A stretch of 6,350 nucleotides of DNA from JALNYB01 sp023230065 (GTDB lineage: Archaea > Thermoplasmatota > Thermoplasmata > Methanomassiliicoccales > Methanomethylophilaceae), in NCBI GenBank assembly GCA_034006405.1, contig JAVESW010000076.1, forward strand, positions 1 to 6,350. The letters are read 5' to 3'. The notes under the pieces were generated by a model that saw only the letters and a list, made by a program, of their open reading frames with translations, was not told where the DNA came from and ran no database searches. Each line of letters opens with the position of its first letter. Positions within the stretch are counted from its first letter, which is position 1. Positions 1-5,347 of this stretch are shown here, piece after piece. The translations under genes were made by a program, and so were the position numbers.

Positions 1-168
1 GATGCGGCACAATACATTATGGCTGGAGCGAGCGCATTCCAAATAGGAAGCGCCATTGCTAACAAAGGTCCGACCATCTTTGATACCATAAACAAAGATA
101 TGATAAAATTCATGAGAGATTTCGGTTATAGTTCCATATCAGACATGGTAGGTGTTGCACATGAGTGA
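1..168 (+). CDS. pyrD: Dihydroorotate dehydrogenase, catalytic subunit (3' end only)
   Basis: This is the last 55 codons of a gene that enters from the left edge, in frame from base 1 to a TGA at 166-168. The peptide contains YIMAGASAFQIGSAI, which matches the C-terminal phosphate-binding strand and helix of class 1 dihydroorotate dehydrogenases, where the FMN phosphate is held near the end of the TIM barrel. The family oxidises dihydroorotate to orotate in pyrimidine synthesis. The identification is strengthened by pyrK, which follows directly and overlaps by 8 nt. In the class 1B enzyme PyrD and PyrK form a heterotetramer that passes electrons to NAD+. The start, the active-site cysteine and most of the barrel are outside the window. 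Confidence 0.9.
   Translation, partial: DAAQYIMAGASAFQIGSAIANKGPTIFDTINKDMIKFMRDFGYSSISDMVGVAHE
147..154 (+). promoter_or_regulatory. Ribosome binding site of pyrK, inside the end of pyrD
   Basis: GGTAGGTG lies with its GGTG core at 151-154, six bases before the ATG at 161. It matches the anti-Shine-Dalgarno end of archaeal 16S rRNA. It decides the start: the alternative upstream GTG at 152 would lie within the binding site itself. Confidence 0.6.
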
Positions 169-925
169 TTTCGTAAAAATCATCGGCGTGAATGAAGAGG
201 CATATGATACCAAAACCTTTGAATTCCAATGGGATGAAAAAGCCATACCGGGACAATTCATCATGGTCTGGGTCCCTGGAATGGAGGAGATTCCCATGTC
301 ACTTTCCAAGACAGGCAGAATAAAGAGCATTACCGTCAAGGCCATCGGAGCGTCCACTAGAAAACTCCATGAACTCACCATAGGCGACAGCCTGAGGATC
401 AGAGGACCTTATGGAAAGGGATTCGACCTCACTAAAGGTAAGAAAATACTCATTATCGGCGGCGGTGTCGGTACTGCGTCCGTGATGCCTGCCATCAAAG
501 AAAGCGGTGCAGATGCCATTATAGGTGCACGTACAAACAAAGATGTGATAATGGATGACCTCGGACATAAGTACGCCAAAAATCTTTGGATATCAACAGA
601 TGATGGAAGCATGGGATTCCATGGAAATGCCGTCCAATTGATGAGAGAGAAAGTTGCAGAAAACAATTATGAAATAATTATCGCCTGTGGACCAGAGATA
701 ATGCTGTACTATATCTATCAAGCATGCGTTGAATTGAATCTAGACTGCCAGCTTTCTCTGGAAAGGCACATGAAATGCGGCGCAGGCATCTGTGGATGTT
801 GTGTTATAGATGATCAGAGAGTATGCAAGGATGGACCTGTCTTCACAAAGGAACAGATCTCCAAAATGAAGGATTTCGGTGTTCAGAAAAGAGATGAATG
901 CGGACGCATCTTGAAATTCAGGTGA
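161..925 (+). CDS. pyrK: Dihydroorotate dehydrogenase electron-transfer subunit PyrK
   Basis: A 254-residue protein from the ATG at 161, which overlaps the pyrD stop by 8 nt. An in-frame GTG at 152 is less likely because it falls in the ribosome binding site. PyrK carries FAD and a [2Fe-2S] cluster and moves electrons from the FMN of PyrD to NAD+ in the cytoplasm. Visible in order: an N-terminal ferredoxin-reductase-like FAD domain with IPMSLS (about 46-51) and GPYGKGF, a nucleotide-binding GGGVGTA loop near residue 103, a CGPE motif near 176, and a C-terminal cluster site. The cluster ligands are C206, C211, C214 and C222 (C-X4-C-X2-C-X7-C), followed by KDGPVF, which is typical of PyrK. Length and motif order are normal, so the gene appears complete. 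It is expected to be co-transcribed and translationally coupled with pyrD. Confidence 0.95.
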   Translation: MSDFVKIIGVNEEAYDTKTFEFQWDEKAIPGQFIMVWVPGMEEIPMSLSKTGRIKSITVKAIGASTRKLHELTIGDSLRIRGPYGKGFDLTKGKKILIIGGGVGTASVMPAIKESGADAIIGARTNKDVIMDDLGHKYAKNLWISTDDGSMGFHGNAVQLMREKVAENNYEIIIACGPEIMLYYIYQACVELNLDCQLSLERHMKCGAGICGCCVIDDQRVCKDGPVFTKEQISKMKDFGVQKRDECGRILKFR

Positions 926-1052
926 TACCATCGCCGTTCCCGAAAGATACATTACCGTCTGCCACGGAAAACTGACCGTCAATATACCAAGAGACCTGTT
1001 CATAGGGCTGGAGGCCAGATTCAACGAGGAGAAGGTAGTATCTTTCAAAAAT
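922..1052 (+). other. Coding-like stretch upstream of the TPR gene, no ordinary start codon
   Basis: The frame of the TPR gene is open from base 915 and reads from 924 as a protein-like sequence (for example VPERYITVCHGKL, then IPRDLFIGLEARF), running straight into the ATG at 1053. No ATG, GTG or TTG lies in this frame between the upstream TGA at 912-914 and 1053. A GTG at 922, overlapping the pyrK stop, is in another frame and stops at TGA after 17 codons. Adding one base just after that GTG would join it to the TPR frame. A sequencing or assembly error, a recent frameshift or a non-standard start (ATC at 930, ATT at 951) are all possible. That this stretch is coding is inference from its composition. 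Confidence 0.5.
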
Positions 1053-1343
1053 ATGATGAAAGACAGATATCCCTGGCTTACCGATAATTCACTAGATGTC
1101 CTGATGAGGAATGCTCAAAAGGAAATGATCATGATACTCGATGAAGAGACAAACGGACGTTCATTCTCTAAGAATCTTGAATCGAAAGGTAAAATCGAAG
1201 ATGCGATAAAACATCTTCAGAAACATTTGGAACATAACCCTAACGATGCGGATTCATGGTATCTTATGGGAGAATTGCTATGCAAGATAGGTCGTGCAGA
1301 AGAAGGCTACAAAGCATTTGCCAGAGGAAGAGAATTATTTTGA
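1053..1343 (+). CDS. Small tetratricopeptide-repeat (TPR) protein, N-terminus uncertain
   Basis: From the first ordinary start at 1053 (a second ATG follows at once) this encodes 96 residues, ending at TGA 1341-1343. The C-terminal half carries about one and a half TPR units: a helix pair around KIEDAIKHLQKHLEHNPND and a second beginning ADSWYLMGELLCKIGRAEEGYKAF. The NPND turn and the W-LG-Y-A pattern are typical. TPR domains bind other proteins; nothing shows the partner. No convincing ribosome binding site precedes 1053, and the open frame continues upstream to the pyrK stop, so the true protein is probably about 140 residues. It sits directly behind pyrDK on the same strand and may share the transcript. 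Its last 9 bases overlap the end of the convergent minus-strand gene. No function can be assigned. Confidence 0.7.
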   Translation: MMKDRYPWLTDNSLDVLMRNAQKEMIMILDEETNGRSFSKNLESKGKIEDAIKHLQKHLEHNPNDADSWYLMGELLCKIGRAEEGYKAFARGRELF

Positions 1344-2174
1344 TCCCTTAAAAAGTGCGTTTATTGCCGATACAACCTCTGGAACTGTTGCTCCCCACGG
1401 AACAGTTGCAACATCACCCTCTATGATGAATCCTGATTTTACCTTACAACATTTCACGATCGTCTTGACACCGTCATGTATGACATGATCCATAGGACAG
1501 ACATTGATGAAAGGAACCTCTTTATTATATAACGAGAAAAAGACCCTTTCTGACAAATGACATCCCACTAACGTCACATCGTGTTCCAACTTGGGTGCTT
1601 TATCCAGAAAATAAACAGGTTTCTTTGCGGTGAGGCCCGAAACTTCGCACGGAAACATTATTGCAGGTGTATTCACATCCCATATCCTTTCTGCCATATC
1701 CACTTCGATACTATCTGTTATGACAGGATGTTCTACGAATCCTGAATTCAGCGCCATATTCACCAAGATACCAAGTTTCGAAGGTGCAGGTGGTACATTA
1801 TCAATTACTCTGAGTTTCACCGGCTTCAGATCCTTTATGAAATTCACATGAGAAAACATACCCTGAACAATGACCGTCTTTTCTGGATATTCGCTCTGAA
1901 TGCATGCCAATGCAGGAATATTCAGAACATCTAATTTCGGATCATTTACAAACATGATATCTTCTGGCAAGGCCAAGATATGAAATGATATGAGCTTCCT
2001 AAACAATTCAGAACCGGATTCTTTCTCCAGACTTACAACTGCATACTTATCCTTGTTACGAAATACGATATATTCTGTACGAACATAAGTAGTCCAATCC
2101 TGCATCATTTTATTGATATTCTCTGTAGTAAGCGGAATATCTACATCGTGGACGGACACATCCTTACAGTGCAT
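1335..2174 (-). CDS. Conserved archaeal protein of unknown function
   Basis: A 279-residue protein read leftwards from ATG at 2174 to TAA at 1337-1335. I do not recognise a characterised family, although the sequence resembles uncharacterised proteins I recall from methanogens; I cannot verify that. There is no signal peptide or membrane helix, so it is probably cytoplasmic. Conserved-looking blocks are VPPAPSKLG (about 127-135), MFPCEVSG (173-180), GCHLSERVF (204-212), NVCPMDH (224-230), KCCKVKSGF (241-249) and EGDVATVPWGAT (252-263). The Cys and His residues C176, C205, H206, C226, H230, C242 and C243 gather in the C-terminal half and could bind metal or a cluster; this is inference. Upstream there is no clear ribosome binding site. 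A weak TATA-like ATTAAAG lies about 30 nt before the start, so a leaderless transcript is possible. It diverges from tRNA-Cys and overlaps the TPR gene end by 9 nt. Confidence 0.8.
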   Translation of the reverse strand: MHCKDVSVHDVDIPLTTENINKMMQDWTTYVRTEYIVFRNKDKYAVVSLEKESGSELFRKLISFHILALPEDIMFVNDPKLDVLNIPALACIQSEYPEKTVIVQGMFSHVNFIKDLKPVKLRVIDNVPPAPSKLGILVNMALNSGFVEHPVITDSIEVDMAERIWDVNTPAIMFPCEVSGLTAKKPVYFLDKAPKLEHDVTLVGCHLSERVFFSLYNKEVPFINVCPMDHVIHDGVKTIVKCCKVKSGFIIEGDVATVPWGATVPEVVSAINALFKGSK

Positions 2175-2259
2175 ATTGCCGAGTAATGTGGTGGTTCTCT
2201 TTAATTCTGCCGTTAATACAGTTCTTAACTCTTTTTGTCTGGACGATTGTACTAAATCT

Positions 2260-2268
2260 TTTAATATA
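2260..2268 (+). promoter_or_regulatory. TATA box of the tRNA-Cys gene
   Basis: TTTAATATA is centred about 28 nt before the first base of the mature tRNA, the expected place for an archaeal TATA box with a short or absent 5' leader. It lies in the 117-nt gap between two divergent genes. Confidence 0.55.
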
Positions 2269-2291
2269 CCGAATTGTTGCCGATAGATACA

Positions 2292-2362
2292 GTCGAGATA
2301 ACACAGAGGCTATGTGGCGGACTGCAGATCCGCATACGGGGGTTCGATCCCCTCTCTCGACT
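2292..2362 (+). tRNA. tRNA-Cys, anticodon GCA
   Basis: A full cloverleaf can be folded by hand in 71 nt. The acceptor stem pairs GTCGAGA (2292-2298) with TCTCGAC (2355-2361) over all seven positions, followed by T8 and A9. A three-pair D stem surrounds a loop containing GAGGCTA. The anticodon stem GCGGA/TCCGC holds the loop CTGCAGA, giving anticodon GCA for cysteine. The T stem GGGGG/CCCTC (one G-T pair) holds loop TTCGATC. The discriminator base is T (U73), the known identity base for tRNA-Cys. CCA is not encoded: the next bases are CCT. No intron is seen. Its charging route (direct CysRS, or SepRS/SepCysS as in many methanogens) cannot be told from this window. Confidence 0.95.
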
Positions 2363-2364
2363 CC

Positions 2365-2384
2365 TTTCATTTTTCTAATTTTCC
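2365..2384 (+). terminator. T-rich terminator after tRNA-Cys
   Basis: Just behind the tRNA is a run of T clusters (TTT, TTTTT, TTTT) broken by single bases, with no GC-rich hairpin. This suits archaeal transcription termination, which relies on T-rich stretches. It would separate the tRNA from tbp. Confidence 0.5.
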
Positions 2385-2420
2385 ATTGAAAAAACATACC
2401 TTTTCTATGCGCTTAATTTA

Positions 2421-2468
2421 TTATAAAAAATGACTTTTATACGTAACGTTTATAAACAGCTTATAAAT
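2421..2468 (+). promoter_or_regulatory. tbp promoter region with several TATA-like boxes
   Basis: Four TATA-like elements occur in 48 bases: TTATAAAA (2421-2428), TTTTATA (2435-2441), TTTATAAA (2449-2456) and TTATAAAT (2461-2468). With initiation about 26 nt downstream, the second predicts a transcript start near 2464, just before the ATG at 2474. The third predicts one near 2479, which would favour the later ATG at 2498. Which box is used cannot be read from sequence. Since the downstream product binds TATA boxes, self-regulation is conceivable. Confidence 0.55.
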
Positions 2469-2473
2469 AGCCT

Positions 2474-3037
2474 ATGATTGGTGAAACGTTGGCTAAAATG
2501 AATATTGAGAACGTTGTTGCGTCAACTTCTCTCGGACAGGAACTTAACCTGAACGCGATTGAGAATGCACTTGACGGGGCGGAATACAACCCTCAGCAGT
2601 TCCCCGGACTTGTTTATAGGCTCAAAGACCCGAAGACCGCGACACTTCTTTTCAGAAGCGGAAAGGTCGTTTGTACTGGAGCAAAAAGCCTTGATCAGGT
2701 CAAGATCGCTATTGCAAAAGTTGCAAAAGATCTCGAGAAAGCTAACATTATGATAAGTATCGAACCTAAGATTGAAGTGCAGAATATTGTTGCATCTTCA
2801 GACCTTGAACAGGAGATTAATCTTAATACTGTAGCTATCACACTCGGTCTCGAAAAGGTAGAGTATGAACCCGAACAGTTCCCAGGTCTTGTTTACAGAC
2901 TGGATGACCCCAAGGTCGTTGTTCTTTTGTTCGGATCAGGAAAAATGGTCTGCACCGGTGCCAAGGTTCCGGAAGATGTTGTGCGCGCAGTCACTAAGAT
3001 CGCAGCAGAACTCAGATCAGCAAGTTTGATGGCATAA
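2474..3037 (+). CDS. tbp: TATA-box-binding protein TBP
   Basis: The general transcription factor that recognises TATA boxes, bends the DNA and recruits TFB and RNA polymerase. The 187 residues contain the two direct repeats of the saddle fold: repeat 1 from IENVVAS (11-17) and repeat 2 from QNIVASSD (103-110). Each has FPGLVYRL-DPK, a following LLF and a GK-VCTGAK strand. The DNA-kinking phenylalanine pairs are present at F43/F60 and F136/F153. The protein ends at SLMA, without the acidic tail seen in many euryarchaeal TBPs. I keep the ATG at 2474, which gives an N-terminal lead of usual size. The ATG at 2498 (179 residues) is a real alternative, because GGTGA at 2480-2484 stands 13 nt before it and no ribosome binding site precedes 2474. 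The gene is monocistronic between the tRNA and an intergenic region. Confidence 0.97.
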   Translation: MIGETLAKMNIENVVASTSLGQELNLNAIENALDGAEYNPQQFPGLVYRLKDPKTATLLFRSGKVVCTGAKSLDQVKIAIAKVAKDLEKANIMISIEPKIEVQNIVASSDLEQEINLNTVAITLGLEKVEYEPEQFPGLVYRLDDPKVVVLLFGSGKMVCTGAKVPEDVVRAVTKIAAELRSASLMA

Positions 3038-3071
3038 ACCATACTATCCAAACCTTTTCTAAAAATCTCTT

Positions 3072-3085
3072 ATTGTAATTACAAT
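3072..3085. promoter_or_regulatory. Perfect 14-bp palindrome, candidate operator
   Basis: ATTGTAATTACAAT reads identically on both strands. It lies 34 nt after the tbp stop and about 72 nt upstream of the TATA box of the next gene. The sequence suits a dimeric helix-turn-helix regulator, but no regulator gene is visible here. A second, AT-only 12-bp palindrome, AATTATATAATT, sits at 3114-3125, 41 bp away centre to centre. Confidence 0.4.
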
Positions 3086-3147
3086 CCAGACAAGCAGATG
3101 ATGAATTTGTCCTAATTATATAATTTTTACACTTTGAGGTAAAAGAG

Positions 3148-3154
3148 TTTATAT
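3148..3154 (+). promoter_or_regulatory. TATA box for the zinc-ribbon/transglutaminase-like gene
   Basis: TTTATAT, preceded by the purine-rich AAAAGAG that suits a BRE, has its centre 27 nt before the ATG at 3178. This geometry predicts a leaderless transcript beginning at or next to the start codon, consistent with the lack of a ribosome binding site there. Confidence 0.65.
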
Positions 3155-3177
3155 TTCAGAAAAACACTATCAGAAGT

Positions 3178-4662
3178 ATGTTCTGCCCTATTTGTGGAAA
3201 AGAAATAATCCTAAATGGTGCATCATTTTGCCCGATGTGCGGATTCGATCTAAGATCCAGCGCAGGCTATACAGAAAAGAACATAGTCGAAGGATCTGTT
3301 GAAAAGACAGTCTCCGATGATACGAATTACTACACCTATGACGAGCCTGTTAAGACTGTCGAGGAACCCGTAGATTTAAAAGAAATCATTGAAGCACCGA
3401 TCTACATCGGTAATTCTTCAACAACTCAGAACTCTATCGATAAATGGTCAAGAGAGCATAATGCGCCCTCGTTCATTGCAAGTTTCACACCTTCGATGAA
3501 CAAGACCTCTAAGAAAAAGTATGTTGCGTTGTTGGTTGCATTGCTTTTAGTGGCAACGGGATGTTTGGTCGTCCTGTTCGTTCCGGATCTCAATACCGGC
3601 AGCAGTACATACAGTACAAGTCACAGCAGCTCAAATTATAGTGCGGAAAATTCAATCACTCTGTATGATACGGATGGCAATGAGATCACCAACATGGAAT
3701 TGACAGGTGCATTTGCAGACGGTACATTGACGGCCGCAATGAACAGTTCAGGACAATTAGTCATTACCCTGGATAGCTCTATAGCTTCGAACTATACTAA
3801 TTTCTATTGGACGCTGGTAGATAACGATACGAACAGTTCGATAGGTTCTATCACAAAGACCGTTCCTGTATTGTATTGGAATTCTCCCTCAGCAGGTGAA
3901 TTCACAGTCACGGTGATATGTTACAACAGCAATTCAGACAGTGTCACATACTCTGGAGACATGGACTCCTATGATGTCACACAGACATACACAGGAACAT
4001 ACAATGGCCATTCATACGAAATAAAGGTGACCTTTGATTACTCCGAGTATGAAACATATGCTGATATGAATACGAATGGAAGGGCTGTCACGACATATTC
4101 GGATGTTACGAACTTCGTCATTATATCAGACACTGTGTCTGATATCGCAACGATGCTTAAAGAACAGTATGTCAATATGTATGGAAGCAATGCATCGTTA
4201 GCTGACGCGAACTTCGCCAAATTCATACTCTACTTCGTTCAGGTAGAATTCACATATACTCTGGATTCCGTTCAATACGGAGAAGAAGAATATTTCGCAT
4301 ACCCGATTGAAACGATCTTCAGTGGAACAGGAGACTGCGAAGATACTTCGATCCTCTGTGCTGCGTTATTCTCAGCATGCGGATACGATGCGGCAGTATG
4401 TATCATTCCTGGGCACGCAATCGCAGGTATCGCGTTGAGTTCATACACCGTAAGCAGCTACAACTCTGACAATTATGAAGTGATCACCGAGACCATAAAT
4501 GGAAAAACATATTATGGTTGCGAAACAACAGTGGATTCATTCCAAGATATCGGAATCATCTATCTGGCCAGTGTACAGGTTACCAACACAAGCGGAGCTC
4601 ACCCGTACTCATATTACCTTACAGGCCAATGGGCGAGCACGTACGGATTCTTCATAGTATAA
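3178..4662 (+). CDS. Membrane-anchored zinc-ribbon protein with an external transglutaminase-like domain
   Basis: A 494-residue protein. The N-terminus is a zinc ribbon with ligands C3, C6, C18 and C21 (two CPxCG knuckles), then an acidic linker. A KKK motif (112-114) precedes one membrane helix at about 115-135. By the positive-inside rule the ribbon is cytoplasmic and the rest outside. A Ser/Thr/Asn/Tyr-rich spacer (about 138-155) and an Ig-like beta-rich region (about 160-270) follow. The C-terminal domain has the transglutaminase/cysteine-protease fold pattern: GTGDCEDTS with nucleophile candidate C387, PGHAIAG with H413, and YYGCETT where E449 or D453 may complete the triad. Family members cleave or cross-link peptide bonds; the substrate here is unknown, perhaps surface proteins. 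The ATG is supported by the TATA box 27 nt upstream and by the zinc knuckle at residue 3. The gene is monocistronic and convergent with the PHP gene. Confidence 0.85.
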   Translation: MFCPICGKEIILNGASFCPMCGFDLRSSAGYTEKNIVEGSVEKTVSDDTNYYTYDEPVKTVEEPVDLKEIIEAPIYIGNSSTTQNSIDKWSREHNAPSFIASFTPSMNKTSKKKYVALLVALLLVATGCLVVLFVPDLNTGSSTYSTSHSSSNYSAENSITLYDTDGNEITNMELTGAFADGTLTAAMNSSGQLVITLDSSIASNYTNFYWTLVDNDTNSSIGSITKTVPVLYWNSPSAGEFTVTVICYNSNSDSVTYSGDMDSYDVTQTYTGTYNGHSYEIKVTFDYSEYETYADMNTNGRAVTTYSDVTNFVIISDTVSDIATMLKEQYVNMYGSNASLADANFAKFILYFVQVEFTYTLDSVQYGEEEYFAYPIETIFSGTGDCEDTSILCAALFSACGYDAAVCIIPGHAIAGIALSSYTVSSYNSDNYEVITETINGKTYYGCETTVDSFQDIGIIYLASVQVTNTSGAHPYSYYLTGQWASTYGFFIV

Positions 4663-4682
4663 GAAAACCTTTCACCATAAAC

Positions 4683-4692
4683 TTTTTTTTTT
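4683..4692 (+). terminator. T10 tract ending the + strand gene
   Basis: Ten consecutive T residues begin 20 nt after the TAA of the transglutaminase-like gene, with no strong hairpin; this is a typical archaeal poly-T terminator. Its last two bases are also part of the TAA stop (read on the minus strand) of the convergent PHP gene. Confidence 0.7.
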
Positions 4693-5347
4693 ACATTTTC
4701 TTAAAACCACGGCCTATCCATTGTCCGATAGACTTTATTCCGTATCTGAGAGAACCGTTCATACGCCTACTCTTGCTGCTAGCCTTAGCTTCTCCTCTCA
4801 TGAGAGCTGCGACGACATCCTGCCATGTTGTAAGGCCGTCAGGAAGGTCTACATAACCATGACCTATACGCATAGGGGAATGAGCATCGCTTCCTGCAGA
4901 ACTGGGTTTTCCGATCTTTGCAGCAAGTTTTTCAGATTTTTTATTGGCGCCCTTTATAGAACGGGCATTTCTCGCTTCGGTTCCATCAAAATTATAGGAT
5001 AATGTGTTTTTCTCCCCGATACCAGACCACCATCTGTATGGATGGGCGGCGAATGCGTATCCTCCCGCCTCATGGATGGCATCGATGGTCTCTTGAATGG
5101 ACATACCTCTCGGAATCTCCTTGTTGATACCGAAAGCGAGGATGTGTCCTTCTTTCGAAGACACCTCTTCTCCAGGAATTATTATGACCTTCCCATTATC
5201 CTTGATGTCGAAATACGCCTCAAAACTATTATGGTCTGTGATCGCCACGCATCCGAGTCCGACCTGAGCTGCCACTTCAACTATCTGATCCGGAGTGGAT
5301 ACACCATCGTTTGAATAACACGAATGAACGTGGAGATCTGCCCTCAT
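4691..5347 (-). CDS. PHP-domain metal-dependent phosphoesterase
   Basis: A 218-residue cytoplasmic protein read leftwards from ATG at 5347 to TAA at 4693-4691. The PHP metal-binding motifs are all present in order: DLHVHS (H6, H8), TDHNS (D38, H39), GEEVSSKEGHIL (E60, E61, H68), AHPYRW (H102), and GSDAH (D154, H156) followed by IGHGY (H163). This pattern matches the stand-alone PHP family related to RNase AM/YciV-type and histidinol-phosphatase-like enzymes, which hydrolyse phosphoesters using two or three metal ions. The exact substrate cannot be given. The C-terminus (about 185-218) is Lys/Arg-rich and may contact nucleic acid, which is inference. Its ATG overlaps the metG TGA as ATGA, so it is probably co-transcribed and translationally coupled with metG. 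GGTG lies about 10 nt upstream. Confidence 0.9.
   Translation of the reverse strand: MRADLHVHSCYSNDGVSTPDQIVEVAAQVGLGCVAITDHNSFEAYFDIKDNGKVIIIPGEEVSSKEGHILAFGINKEIPRGMSIQETIDAIHEAGGYAFAAHPYRWWSGIGEKNTLSYNFDGTEARNARSIKGANKKSEKLAAKIGKPSSAGSDAHSPMRIGHGYVDLPDGLTTWQDVVAALMRGEAKASSKSRRMNGSLRYGIKSIGQWIGRGFKKM

Noticed and set aside
299..666. Minus-strand open frames opposite pyrK
   Set aside because: They lie opposite a clear PyrK reading frame, have no recognisable motif and no start signals.
2370..2393. Inverted repeat TTTTTC / GAAAAA after tRNA-Cys as a hairpin
   Set aside because: Six weak A-T-rich pairs around a 12-nt loop are expected by chance in such AT-rich DNA; the T-rich tract alone explains termination.
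2164..2397. Open frames on both strands across tRNA-Cys
   Set aside because: They run through a full tRNA cloverleaf and its flanks and show no protein features.
2500..3037. Internal repeat within tbp as a possible recent duplication
   Set aside because: The two halves are the ancient direct repeat found in every TBP, and they differ considerably at DNA level.
4518..5002. Plus-strand open frames across the end of the surface protein gene and opposite the PHP gene
   Set aside because: They overlap strong coding frames (transglutaminase-like end, PHP motifs) and cross a T10 terminator; the translations are low-complexity or unlike known proteins.
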